Positions 35,709-43,763 of a stretch of DNA of 64,000 bases are shown piece by piece. The notes beneath the pieces were generated by a model. It was not told the origin of the DNA. It made no database searches and was given only the letters and a program-made list of their open reading frames with translations. The position numbers were made by a program, and so were the translations under genes. How positions within the stretch are numbered: the stretch's first letter is position 1; every line of letters begins with the position of its first letter. Source of the DNA: CAYXDO01 sp964463485 (lineage in GTDB: Bacteria > Myxococcota > Kuafuiibacteriia > Kuafuiibacteriales > Kuafuiibacteriaceae); the NCBI GenBank assembly GCA_964463485.1, contig CAYXDO010000018.1, positions 1 through 64,000 of the forward strand. Reading direction: 5' to 3'.

Positions 35709-36488
35709 TTGCCAACGCGCCGTACTCGCGAGCTATTCGAACGGGCCCAGGAGGCCATGAGTAGGAAGTCCAAACCGCGGAAGCGGAAGCATGAGTTTGC
35801 ATTCGGCGGACTCATCAGCTGTGGCCACTGCGACGGGTCCATCACGGCTTCCCAGGCCAAGGGGCAGTACGTTTACTATCACTGCGCGGCGAAATGCGAT
35901 GCAGTCGAGTACATCCGCGAAGAAGAGCTGAGCAAGCAGCTCGGAGCGCCGCTCAAGCGCATCCAGCGATCGGAACAGATCGTCGAGTGGACCCGTGAAG
36001 CGCTCCTCGAGAGCCACGCCGAACAGACGGCCGAACACACGGCGGTCGTCGATCGGCTGACGCTCCGCAAGAAGAAGCTGGCCCAGTAGCAGGACCGGGC
36101 TTACCAGGACAGAGTCGAGGGTCGGATTGCGACTGACATGTGGGAGCGGAAGTCGACGGAGTGGCGCGAGGAGGAGGCCGACGTGGACCGGGAATTGGCG
36201 CTTCGCGCCAACGCCAGCCACCAGTACGCGGTCGAAGGCATCAAGCTTCTCGAACTCGCGCAACGTGCCTATTCGCTTTACGAATCCCAGCCTCCGCGCG
36301 AGCAGCGCGCGCTACTCGAAATCGTTCTATCGAACTGCGTGCTTGAAGGCATAAGTGTCCGGATTTACTTGAGGAAACCGTTCGACCTCATGCTCGATTG
36401 TACGGAAATTGAAATTGGCGGGGTGGACGGGACTCGAAATTGCCGAAAACAATGCAAAAAGCGTTGTCGGTGCGCGCACTTAGCTTGA
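35709..36488 (+). pseudogene. Serine site-specific recombinase, truncated and with internal stop
   Basis: The reading frame carries the linker and zinc-ribbon parts of a large serine recombinase: RELFERAQEAMSRKSKPRKR, then FGGLISCGHCDGSIT (paired Cys) and YVYYHCAAKCDAVEYIREEE. A TAG at about 36088 interrupts it, and the same frame resumes at once (QDRAYQDRVEGRIATDM) through a coiled coil to LLELAQRAYSLYE and YLRKPFDLM, the usual C-terminal landmark. The N-terminal catalytic domain with its active-site Ser is absent, cut off near 35705. The end of the frame runs into the att-like repeat. Not functional. Confidence 0.85.
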
Positions 36489-36600
36489 ATTCGAGTCTGT
36501 CCGCCCTGTCCAATGCGTTCGTTTGATTCCGCATAGTTACCAACCTTTCCGGAAAACCTTGGGCAGAATTTGGGCAGAGACTTCGAAGCGATGGATCCGA
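36416..36600. repeat. Left copy of att-like direct repeat with tRNA 3' end
   Basis: Bases 36416-36438 start tggcggggtggacgggac. Read on the minus strand this is the T-loop, T-stem 3' side, acceptor 3' side, discriminator G and CCA of a tRNA; discriminator G suggests tRNA-Ser. The same 23 bases recur at 49565-49587 in the same orientation. The similarity continues for about 190 bases at lower identity (gcgcgcacttagcttga..., ...ccggaaaa.cctgggc...). This is the expected look of attL/attR of a tRNA-targeted integrative element. No complete tRNA gene is present. Confidence 0.7.
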
Positions 36601-36619
36601 CGGAGCGACCGGGCTATGT

Positions 36620-36922
36620 TTGGGCAACGTGGCTGAGCAGGTTGCATCGACGATTTTCTCGGTTGGACCTTGGGGCGAGGATACGGATCCGAAGTCCCAA
36701 GCGATCCTCGTGGAAGGCTATCGGCGGATGAGCGGCTCCAAGAAGCTTGCGATCGTTCGACAACTAACGATGGCGGTCCAAGAGCTCGCGATCCTCGACA
36801 TTCGCCGCCGCCATCCAGGGGCGTCGGAGCGGGAGATCAAGTTGCGCCTCGCGTCCCGCTGGTTACCAGCCCAGACCATGCGCGCCGCATTCGGTTGGGA
36901 TCCCGAGATTCAAGGTTACTGA
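36620..36922 (+). CDS. Small helical protein paired with a nucleotidyltransferase
   Basis: About 100 residues from TTG 36620 or GTG 36629. The sequence is helical: ILVEGYRRMSGSKKLAIVRQ, then MAVQELAILDIRRRHPGASE and EIKLRLASRWLPAQTM. It ends 4 bases before the nucleotidyltransferase gene. Proteins with this phrase pattern (EGYRRMS..., ADIRRRHP..., LASRWL) are, to my knowledge, often found beside such nucleotidyltransferases, suggesting a two-gene unit of toxin-antitoxin type. The role is inferred from the pairing only. Confidence 0.6.
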   Translation: MGNVAEQVASTIFSVGPWGEDTDPKSQAILVEGYRRMSGSKKLAIVRQLTMAVQELAILDIRRRHPGASEREIKLRLASRWLPAQTMRAAFGWDPEIQGY

Positions 36923-36926
36923 GCTC

Positions 36927-37517
36927 GTGTCCGCGAGTGAACCGTTTATCGTCGTCGCCGAGATCGCAGCGGTGCTCGAGAGTCTTGGAGTTGCCTATGT
37001 GGTGGGAGGATCCGTTGCGAGCTCTCTTCATGGGATACCTCGAGCAACCCAAGATGTGGATTTGGTTGCCGCCCTCAGGTACCCACACGTCGGGCCGTTC
37101 GTGACTGCGCTTGAGGGGCGCTTCTACGTCGACGAGGAATCAGTTCGATCTGCGGTACTCCGGCGCAGCTCGTTCAACGTCATCCAACTAGAAACGATGT
37201 TCAAGGCGGACATCTTTGTTGCGTCCGATGATCCCTGGATAGAGTCCGAGCTCTCGAGATCCAGGCCAGAATCGATTGTCTTGCCGGATCGCTCGATAGT
37301 CGTTCGCTTTGCCTCCGCAGAGGATGTGCTCCTTCACAAACTGGTGTGGTTCAAACTGGGAAATCAGGTTTCCGAACGGCAGTGGAAGGACATCCTGGGA
37401 GTGGTCAAGATCCAGGGAGATCGGCTCGATCAAACCTATCTCGATCAGTGGGCTCGGCATCTTGGAGTGGTCGAATTATTGGAACGAGCGCTTCGCACTG
37501 TTGGGACGACCTCGTGA
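36927..37517 (+). CDS. Nucleotidyltransferase-like protein
   Basis: 196 residues from GTG 36927. VAYVVGGSVASSLHGIPRAT followed by QDVDLVAAL is the nucleotidyltransferase signature (GGS...DVDL). FKADIFVASDD gives the third carboxylate, and EDVLLHKLVWFKLGNQVSER is the conserved helix of DUF6036/AbiEii-like proteins. It is translationally close to the small helical protein upstream. Such proteins may transfer nucleotides to tRNA or protein as toxins, but here this is inference. It lies just inside the left att-like repeat. Confidence 0.75.
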   Translation: MSASEPFIVVAEIAAVLESLGVAYVVGGSVASSLHGIPRATQDVDLVAALRYPHVGPFVTALEGRFYVDEESVRSAVLRRSSFNVIQLETMFKADIFVASDDPWIESELSRSRPESIVLPDRSIVVRFASAEDVLLHKLVWFKLGNQVSERQWKDILGVVKIQGDRLDQTYLDQWARHLGVVELLERALRTVGTTS

Positions 37518-37630
37518 GCACACAACTACAATGAGTCCTCGGAGCGAGCGACAACGTCCCACCTTTCAGCGCGGAAGCTCGGTGAGTTCACGGAGACCCG
37601 AGTGGTCGAGCCAGGAAAGCGAGGAACGGA

Positions 37631-38080
37631 ATGACCAAGCGATCAACTGCACTTACCGCTGCGGCGGGTGAGCACTTCGTGGCATATGCTTTGTCCACGC
37701 GTGGCTTTGCCGTTGCTGCAACAAGAGGCGGAGTGCCTACTGTCGACTTAGTTGTTGGGGACCCGGCCGGGCTGTCCTCCGCGTTGATTCAGGTCAAGAC
37801 CTCCTCCTACGCCTGGCGGAGCTACAAGAAAAAGCCAGAAAATGACCGGTGGGAATGGGACGTCGGTGAGAAGGCCCGGCACCTCAGTAACCCGTCTCTC
37901 TTGTATGCCTTCGTTGACCTTCGGGGTGCCAAACAGGATCATCCTTCGATCCTGCCTGACGTCTTTATTGTGCCGTCGCGGATCGTAGCCGCGAGTTTGG
38001 GTCCAGGGTGGAGTCGCTACATGTTCTGGATCAATAAACTCCAAAAGAATGAGTTTCATGAGCGGTGGGATCTGCTTTAA
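37631..38080 (+). CDS. PD-(D/E)XK-like protein, C-terminus altered by tandem duplication
   Basis: 149 residues from ATG 37631 with a GAGG ribosome binding site. GVPTVDLVVGDPAG followed by SALIQVKTSSYAWRSY is the D...(Q/E)xK core of a restriction-endonuclease-like fold, and WEWDVGEKARHL and LLYAFVDLRG fit the same fold. It now stops after KLQKNEFHERWDLL because of a 43-base-period tandem duplication. Reading through the second copy in the original frame gives KLQKNEFHERWDLL then LSKEKVEVRV and a TGA at 38151-38153 overlapping the GTG of the OLD gene. The original gene was therefore probably about 10 residues longer and coupled to OLD. Nuclease activity is inferred. Confidence 0.7.
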   Translation: MTKRSTALTAAAGEHFVAYALSTRGFAVAATRGGVPTVDLVVGDPAGLSSALIQVKTSSYAWRSYKKKPENDRWEWDVGEKARHLSNPSLLYAFVDLRGAKQDHPSILPDVFIVPSRIVAASLGPGWSRYMFWINKLQKNEFHERWDLL

Positions 38081-38120
38081 ACTCCAAAAGAATGAGTTTC
38101 ATGAGCGGTGGGATCTGCTT
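38036..38120. repeat. Tandem duplication, 42-base identity, period 43
   Basis: Bases 38036-38077 and 38079-38120 are identical (aaactccaaaagaatgag to ...gggatctgctt). The period of 43 is not a multiple of three, so the duplication shifts the reading frame and creates a TAA at 38078-38080 that ends the upstream gene early. Perfect identity suggests a recent event. Confidence 0.95.
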
Positions 38121-38149
38121 CTGTCCAAAGAAAAGGTCGAGGTTCGGGT

Positions 38150-39754
38150 GTGATCCAGAGAGTAATCATCAAAAATTTTCGTTGTTTTCGCGAACTCCGA
38201 CTTGACCTAGATCCAAGCCTGAACGTCATCATAGGCAACAACGAGGCCGGAAAGTCGACTTTTTTGGATGCCATCAATCTCGGGTTCACGGGCCGGATCG
38301 GAAGGTTGCCGGTTCTCGACGAGTTGACCAGTCATGACTTCCACGCGAAGGTGGTGGAGGCCTACTTGGGAGCCATTCGAAAAGGCGACGGCCCGCACCC
38401 TCCGTCAATTTCGATCGAGCTTTTCTTCGACGAGACTGAAACGACGGGAGATCTTCGGGGCACAAACAATTCCCTGGGCGAGAATTGCCCAGGCATTCTT
38501 TTGATGTTGGAGTTCGATTCGAACTTTGAGGCCGACTACCGGGAGTTGCTCAAAGTTAATCGAACCAGCCTGCGCGGAATTCCGGTGGAGTTCTACCATT
38601 GTGTCTGGAGGGGATTTGACGGCAGCCTTATGCATGAGCGTCGCGCGCGCTTCAAGGCCCCTATTGTTGACGCGTCCAAGATCCGGCTGAAGAGCGGCTC
38701 CGATTTCTACCTTCGCCAGATCCTGGATGACACGTTGAACCCGCAAGAAAAAGCCCGGCTGACGCGCGCGTATCGCGGCTTGAGGGAGTCCTTTGGGCAA
38801 GATCAAGGAATCGTCGACATCAATACTGCCCTGACTTCCAAACAGAAGGAAGTGACGAACAAATCTCTCACCCTTGCCGCCGACATCGGATCGCGAAGCG
38901 CTTGGGAGTCCGGCCTGATTCCGCACTTGGATGACTTGCCAGTGCAGTACGCAGGCAGCGGAGAGCAAAGTTGCCTCAAGATTCTTCTGGCGCTTTCCAG
39001 GCATCGCACGCAATCCGACGTCCTGCTCATCGAAGAACCCGAGAACAATCTCGCTTTTGGTACCTTGAACCGGCTCATCTCCAAAATTGTGGAACATCGG
39101 GTTGATGAACAGTTGATCGTCACCACGCACAGCTCATTCGTCATGAACAAACTCGGTCTCGACAAGTTGATCCTGATGAACCGGGACTCTTGCCTAAGGC
39201 TTACTCAACTGAGCCCCTCGACATTGGCATACTTCAAGAGACTACCAGGATATGACACTTTGCGACTGATTCTTGCTCGCAAAGTCCTGCTCGTCGAAGG
39301 GCCGTCGGACGAGCTTGTCGTAATGCGGGCCTACCGCGATGAGCACAACAAGCTTCCGATTGAGGATGGGATAGACATCATCAGTGTCAGGGGACTATCT
39401 TTCAAGCGGTTCTTGGATATCGCCGGACCGCTGAATCTCGACGTAACAGTTCTAACCGACAACGACGGAAAGCCTGATGGAGTCCGGAAACGATACTCCA
39501 GCTACTCACCCAGGTTTCAAATCCTATTCTCTGAGGATGCGTCAACGGCAACGCTCGAAGCGTGTCTTGTCGCAGCCAATGATCTTGGAACAATGAACAA
39601 GGCATTAGGCACAGAATTCGAATCGAAGATGGATCTCCAGGAGTTCATGATGGCAGCCGCGCACAAGACCGAAAGCGCGCTCAAGATTTTCGAATGGGAC
39701 GAGAAGATCACCATGCCGGAGTACATTCAAAACGCCGTGGGAAAGACGAAGTGA
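38150..39754 (+). CDS. OLD-family ATPase/TOPRIM nuclease (GajA-like)
   Basis: 534 residues from GTG 38150. N-terminal ABC/SMC-type ATPase: IKNFRCFRELRLDLDP, Walker A IGNNEAGKST, signature YAGSGEQSCLKILLAL, Walker B DVLLIEEPENNL and H-loop LIVTTHSSF. C-terminal TOPRIM domain: VLLVEGPSDELVVMRAY (catalytic Glu) and VTVLTDNDGK (DxD). This is the plan of OLD nucleases including GajA of Gabija. Its start GTG overlaps the ancestral stop of the upstream gene, and its stop TGA (39752-39754) overlaps the GTG start (39751) of the helicase interrupted by the IS21 element. The gene itself looks intact. As in Gabija it probably acts with the helicase, but that partner is broken here. Confidence 0.88.
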   Translation: MIQRVIIKNFRCFRELRLDLDPSLNVIIGNNEAGKSTFLDAINLGFTGRIGRLPVLDELTSHDFHAKVVEAYLGAIRKGDGPHPPSISIELFFDETETTGDLRGTNNSLGENCPGILLMLEFDSNFEADYRELLKVNRTSLRGIPVEFYHCVWRGFDGSLMHERRARFKAPIVDASKIRLKSGSDFYLRQILDDTLNPQEKARLTRAYRGLRESFGQDQGIVDINTALTSKQKEVTNKSLTLAADIGSRSAWESGLIPHLDDLPVQYAGSGEQSCLKILLALSRHRTQSDVLLIEEPENNLAFGTLNRLISKIVEHRVDEQLIVTTHSSFVMNKLGLDKLILMNRDSCLRLTQLSPSTLAYFKRLPGYDTLRLILARKVLLVEGPSDELVVMRAYRDEHNKLPIEDGIDIISVRGLSFKRFLDIAGPLNLDVTVLTDNDGKPDGVRKRYSSYSPRFQILFSEDASTATLEACLVAANDLGTMNKALGTEFESKMDLQEFMMAAAHKTESALKIFEWDEKITMPEYIQNAVGKTK

Positions 39755-39780
39755 CCCACCGCCTGGAAGCTAACCAAAAC
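39751..39780 (+). pseudogene. First ten codons of the UvrD-like helicase, cut off by IS21 insertion
   Basis: GTG 39751 overlaps the OLD stop and reads MTHRLEANQN before the IS21-family left end at 39781. The helicase reading frame resumes in phase at 44146 (VLESVQAHRA, then the Walker A region AAGSGKT). Removing 39781-44145 joins the two halves into one open frame with a plausible Q-motif (ANQ) about 20 residues before the Walker A motif, as in SF1 helicases. Confidence 0.75.
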
Positions 39781-39810
39781 TGGTCCGGGCTTGCTCTCCA
39801 GAAGTGGTCC
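39781..39810. repeat. Left terminal inverted repeat of the IS21 element
   Basis: About 30 bases beginning tggtccgggc and ending agtggtcc. They align with the reverse complement of 44116-44145, sharing the outer TG, the central gctct and the inner aagtggtcc. The flanking bases AAC on the left and GTT on the right extend the symmetry by three bases. Confidence 0.75.
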
Positions 39811-39947
39811 GGATCCGGAACGCCAAGAAGCTCAGCGTTTGGATCACGTTTGGGGCGGTCGGCGCGGCACAGGGTTTGTCTCGGGAAGTGTGGATAGACG
39901 GACTTGGGGCGCCGGGGGGATGGAGGTCAGGAGACCCTTTCGGGGCG

Positions 39948-40418
39948 TCAACGGCGAAGGTCGCGGAGGATCTGTTGGAGAGCGGTGAGGCTGAGTTCGT
40001 GGTTTGGGACCTCGAGCTTGGTCGAGAGCGCGGGCGGTGTCGAAGTCTCTGCGGGGGTCGGGGAGCTTCTTTCGGGAGTGACCGGCCTACGAGGAAGAGC
40101 CAAGACCTGGACTCGCGTTCCGAGGTCCGCAATCGCGATCAGGTCCTTATCAGCGAGGGCCTGACGGGCTTCGAGATACTCGTCGAGGCTCGACCCGAGG
40201 AGCGCGCTGATGGTGATGTGGCCGAGAAAGCTGACGCCGTTTCGGTCGCCGAGGAGCACGAAGAGCAGGTACAGCGACCGTTCGGACGGAGTCATCTGCG
40301 AGAAGAACCCATCTTGGAGGAAGGCGTTGGGTATGTAGGCGAAGCCTCGAGCGTCGATCTTTCGGACTCGGTCAGCGCGGAGCGGAGTGGCAGAAGGGTG
40401 TCGTCGTGGAGGTGCCAT
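39948..40418 (-). CDS. Winged-helix-like accessory protein of the IS21 element
   Basis: About 156 residues from ATG 40418, 7 bases after the istB stop; ATG 40460 would overlap istB. The core reads AYIPNAFLQDGFFSQMTPSE, then LYLLFVLLGDRNGVSFLGHI and ISALLGSSLDEYLEARQALA, resembling the winged-helix domain of replication initiators and DnaD-like proteins. The C-terminus is Pro/Ser/Thr-rich and ends in a helix. It belongs to the IS21 element by position and strand; its role, perhaps DNA binding, is inferred. Confidence 0.65.
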   Translation of the reverse strand: MAPPRRHPSATPLRADRVRKIDARGFAYIPNAFLQDGFFSQMTPSERSLYLLFVLLGDRNGVSFLGHITISALLGSSLDEYLEARQALADKDLIAIADLGTRVQVLALPRRPVTPERSSPTPAETSTPPALSTKLEVPNHELSLTALQQILRDLRR

Positions 40419-40425
40419 CGTCTCG

Positions 40426-41151
40426 TCACCCGACCGGTTCGCGGAGCGAGGGACCGTCAATGCGGACCGTGTGACATTGATGCCGGAGTCGGCTGAGGAG
40501 GGCCTCGGTAAGCTGCTTGTTGCCGAGGAAGTTGTGCCATTCGTCGTAGGCGAGGTTCGTAGTGATGATGGTGGACTTCTTTCTGTATCGCTCCTCCATG
40601 AGCTTGAAGAAGACGTTGGTTTGCTCTGGGCGGAGGTTCAGATAGCCCATCTCGTCAATGACGAGAAGATCGAGACGGCTGAGGTGATCGATGAGCTTCC
40701 TGGACGACCTGTCTGCGAGGGATGCGTACATGTCGTCGAAGAGATCTTGAGCTCGGATGAAGACACCCCGGTAGCCGTTCTGGAGAGCTTTGAGGAGGAT
40801 GGCGGAGGCGAGACCGGTTTTTCCGACACCGGTTGGACCAATGAGGACGAGATTCTCGGCTCTGCCCAGAAAATCGAGCTCGGCGAAGCCACGGAACTGC
40901 CGCTGGTTGACTCCAGGTTGGTGCTTGAAGGGGAAGCTTTCGAGGGTCCAGGTTTCCGGTAACCTTGCGCGCTTGATTCGGGAGGCCAGGGTGGACTCTT
41001 GGCGAGCGTGCCACTCAGCGCGAAGGAGCCGGAGGAACCAGTCGGAGTATGTGATTTTGTCGTTCTCCGCCTTGCGGAGCTCATCGTCGAAGATCTCGTG
41101 CATCCGGCTGAGCCGCATGGACTTGAGGAGTTGGTCGATTTCGTCGTTCAT
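40426..41151 (-). CDS. istB: IS21 helper ATPase IstB
   Basis: 241 residues, an AAA+ ATPase related to DnaA/DnaC. Walker A is LIGPTGVGKTGLA, Walker B is LDLLVIDEMGYL, sensor 1 is IITTNLAYDEW, and the C-terminal arginine region is LLSRLRHQCHTVRIDG. IstB loads IstA on target DNA during transposition. The start ATG overlaps the istA stop by 4 bases (ATGA). All motifs are intact. Confidence 0.95.
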   Translation of the reverse strand: MNDEIDQLLKSMRLSRMHEIFDDELRKAENDKITYSDWFLRLLRAEWHARQESTLASRIKRARLPETWTLESFPFKHQPGVNQRQFRGFAELDFLGRAENLVLIGPTGVGKTGLASAILLKALQNGYRGVFIRAQDLFDDMYASLADRSSRKLIDHLSRLDLLVIDEMGYLNLRPEQTNVFFKLMEERYRKKSTIITTNLAYDEWHNFLGNKQLTEALLSRLRHQCHTVRIDGPSLREPVG

Positions 41152-42557
41152 CTGTCTTTCTCCGGATCGGGGTCATGGCCGTCGAGGCCAGGGAAGAATC
41201 GTCTGTCGACGTTTCGGAGTACCATTCGCTCGAGGCGTTCGAGGTCATAGAGCCCGAAGTTGGCGGCCGTCTGGATGGCTTGTTGGACGGCCTCAGGGGG
41301 ATAGTCTCGAGTGATGCGGAGCAGTCGCTTCAGGGCGAGAGGCGTTCGGCCGTGCGTTTTCACCTTGAGCTGCTCTATGAACTCAACGAATTCGGGGAGC
41401 ACCTCTTTGAGCTTTTGTTCCTCGGCGGAGGGCTGCGTGGTCTTCTTGGAGCCCCTCGGTGGACGGTGCTCAGGATTAGTCACTCGGCCGGTCTTGCCGA
41501 GAAGCCGTGGGTGAGTAGCGACGATTCGAGGTCCCAGGTATAGCTGGATTTCGTTCTTGGTCTCACGGACTTCGAGCTGGCGTCCGATGAGCTGGTAGGG
41601 TGCCGAGTACCGACATGGGTGGAGACGCACGTAGCCCTCGTCATCGACGATCCTCTGGTGAAGTTGGTAGACGTCGGGTACCCAGAGAGGGAGCGGCTTC
41701 AACTGGGACTGCTCGGCCGCAAAGAGCTCTCGTCGAGAAGCATGGAGCTTGGGGCTTTGAAGAGCATTGACGCGGTCGCACCAGGCACGCGCTTCGCGGT
41801 TTGCGTGCTCGAAGTCGTCGAAGGACCGACCTGCGAGGAAGTTGTTCTCGATATAGTTGAAGGATCCTTCAACTCTTGCGGACCGGTCCGCATCACCCTT
41901 CTCGTGCGCTCGAAATACGAAGTCATACCTGGCCCCGAAGGCTTCCATCTCGGGCACTGGAACCATTTCGGAGCCAGTACCTTTGAGGACGACGACTCCG
42001 GTATTGTCGATCATGCACACACGGCAGACGCCTCCGAAATAGGCGAGCGCATCGCTCAGAAAAATCTTGCAGGTGAATCGAGTGAACGTCGGGTAGAGTT
42101 GCGCGAAGAGCATGCGCGAGTAGCAGAAGACCAGCGAGGCCGTCTGCACCGGGACCATTTGACCTGCGATCCTGGCTTTGTGAGGAGAGGTATCATGTTG
42201 CATCTCCTCCCCAGGTCCAAAGGTATAGGAGCCCGCGGGCGTGCGGACTCTTTGACCGAGTCCGTGCCGACGGCAATAGCCAGTGAGTGCCTGGTAGGAC
42301 ATTTGGGCGCCTGCGCTGATAAGCTCCTCGTGAACTCTCACGAGGTTGCCTTTGCAGGTGGAATAGAGCTCGAGGATCTTCTCATGATGCGGGCTCGCTT
42401 TCTCCGCACGCACGATTATCGGCACTTGCGGATCCTTGGACTCGATCACCTCTTTGACCGCTCCTCGTGAGATCTTCAGAGCTCTGGCTATCTTCCTCGT
42501 TCCCTGGCCCGCCGCGTGGAGCTTCAAGATCGCCGTGCGTATTCCTTGGTCGTGCAT
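41148..42557 (-). CDS. istA: IS21 transposase IstA
   Basis: 469 residues. The N-terminus has a helix-turn-helix (GTRKIARALKISRGAVKEVI). The central RNase H-like DDE domain is visible as GEEMQHDTSPHKA (first Asp), VCMIDNTGVVVL (second Asp) and ADRSARVEGSFNYIENNFLA (Glu). C-terminal strands (YSAPYQLIGRQLEVRETKNE) match the family. Its 5' end overlaps the 3' end of the ParB-like gene by 176 bases, unusually long for an IS. Confidence 0.95.
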   Translation of the reverse strand: MHDQGIRTAILKLHAAGQGTRKIARALKISRGAVKEVIESKDPQVPIIVRAEKASPHHEKILELYSTCKGNLVRVHEELISAGAQMSYQALTGYCRRHGLGQRVRTPAGSYTFGPGEEMQHDTSPHKARIAGQMVPVQTASLVFCYSRMLFAQLYPTFTRFTCKIFLSDALAYFGGVCRVCMIDNTGVVVLKGTGSEMVPVPEMEAFGARYDFVFRAHEKGDADRSARVEGSFNYIENNFLAGRSFDDFEHANREARAWCDRVNALQSPKLHASRRELFAAEQSQLKPLPLWVPDVYQLHQRIVDDEGYVRLHPCRYSAPYQLIGRQLEVRETKNEIQLYLGPRIVATHPRLLGKTGRVTNPEHRPPRGSKKTTQPSAEEQKLKEVLPEFVEFIEQLKVKTHGRTPLALKRLLRITRDYPPEAVQQAIQTAANFGLYDLERLERMVLRNVDRRFFPGLDGHDPDPEKDR

Positions 42558-43470
42558 CGTTCAGTTCCTTCTCCAGGCGAGCGAACAGGCGTTCGACATC
42601 GCATCGTGTTTGGCGGAGGCATGGCCGAAGGCTCGAGGTCTCTTCGCCGGTCGGCATATTTCGAAGGCGTGAGAATGCCCGCCGCGCGACGCCTCCCATG
42701 GCGTCGAGGTCTTCGACGATGAGCTCCGTCAAAGGTCTCGGAGTCGGATCGAGCTTACCGGCCTCTTCGCGCGCGCGAAGCACCAGTCGGGGGTCGGCCA
42801 GGATCTGGCTCTTCTCTTTCTCGCTGGTGGCAGCTCGATAGGCCAGATAAAGAATCTGGGTTTCTCGTGTGGATGGCCGGCACCGGCCGATCGATTGCGC
42901 GAAGGCGAGACAATCCGCTTCGTTCGCGCGCGCGAAGGGCACGAGATACCTCATGGCCGCGTGTGCGGTGATGTCTCCGTCACGAACCTGAGCCTGAATG
43001 GCCTCTGGGACATCGGAGACCAACCCGAGTCGCCCACTGACCCAGCTCGCGCTTCGGTCAAAGCGATGACTTAGTTCGTCCCCCGATAGTCCGAACCGAT
43101 CTCGAAGCTCGCGGAGAAGCCAGCCGTCCTCGATGGCGCTCGAAGTCGCTCCGATCCTCATCATCCGCTCGAGGACCAAAGCGTCCGACTCACTCAGATC
43201 CCAGACCGTCGCGGAAACGAGGTCGGCGCGGAGCCGCGAGAGCGCCCGGACTCTCTTGTAGCCGTCAATCAGCGTGAACCGATCCGAATCCGCTACGACG
43301 ATGACTGGCGCGAGCTGCCCGACCCGAGCCAACGACGCGAGGGTGCGCTTCTCGGCATCTGGGCTTGTGCGCCGCAAGCCTTCGTAGCGGCGGTCTAGTC
43401 TGTGCAACTCGACGTCTGTCATGACTTCGAGCGAATCCGAGCACAGTGAGCTGGCCCGTGTCTGGCTCAT
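42382..43470 (-). CDS. ParB-like protein carried by the IS21 element
   Basis: About 362 residues from ATG 43470 (GTG 43479 also possible). The N-terminal ParB/Spo0J-type domain reads RTLASLARVGQLAPVIVVAD then DRFTLIDGYKRVRALSRL (the GxxR box is GYKRVRA). A KorB-like helix-turn-helix follows: LSGDELSHRFDRSASWVSGR. The C-terminal ~60 residues are charged and low in complexity and overlap istA. ParB proteins bind parS sites and use CTP; here the candidate sites are the 15-base repeats just upstream. This type of gene is unusual inside an insertion sequence. Confidence 0.85.
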   Translation of the reverse strand: MSQTRASSLCSDSLEVMTDVELHRLDRRYEGLRRTSPDAEKRTLASLARVGQLAPVIVVADSDRFTLIDGYKRVRALSRLRADLVSATVWDLSESDALVLERMMRIGATSSAIEDGWLLRELRDRFGLSGDELSHRFDRSASWVSGRLGLVSDVPEAIQAQVRDGDITAHAAMRYLVPFARANEADCLAFAQSIGRCRPSTRETQILYLAYRAATSEKEKSQILADPRLVLRAREEAGKLDPTPRPLTELIVEDLDAMGGVARRAFSRLRNMPTGEETSSLRPCLRQTRCDVERLFARLEKELNDARPRNTHGDLEAPRGGPGNEEDSQSSEDLTRSGQRGDRVQGSASADNRACGESEPAS

Positions 43471-43530
43471 GCGTGACACCCGCCAGAGATCGGCGCCGAA
43501 GAGCTACTGCCCCAATGTGTTGGGAGCCGA

Positions 43531-43763
43531 GCCTGGCGCGTGACAGCTACCAGCGTGTGACCGGCGTTTACCAAGAAAATCTCGAATTACGCAGTGTGGT
43601 CGCGCTCTTAGGCCCCGAGCCTGGCGCGTGACACCCTCTCAACCTCCGCAGCCAGGGCCGCAGTCAATACCAATAATTGTCCGAATTCACCCTGCGAATT
43701 CAATGGGTTATTCGCCGAGCCTGGCGCGTGACAGCCTGGTGCGTGACAGCCTGGTGCGTGACC
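43531..43763. repeat. 15-base iterated motif upstream of the ParB-like gene
   Basis: The motif gcctggcgcgtgaca occurs at 43531-43545, 43619-43633 and 43719-43733, then as gcctggtgcgtgaca at 43734-43748 and gcctggtgcgtgacc from 43749, the last three in perfect 15-base tandem. A weaker copy (ctggctcatgcgtgacacc) overlaps the ParB-like gene start near 43462. The tandem lies inside the Zn-finger-like gene, where 15 bases equal five codons and encode CHAPG repeats. Candidate binding sites for the ParB-like protein. Confidence 0.8.

Noticed and set aside
36416..36438. Complete tRNA gene
   Set aside because: Only the 3' end from the T-loop is present; no anticodon arm or D-arm sequence lies beyond it in either copy.
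43531..43763. CRISPR-like repeats near the ParB-like gene
   Set aside because: Units are 15 bases, three are in direct tandem without spacers, and there are no cas genes.
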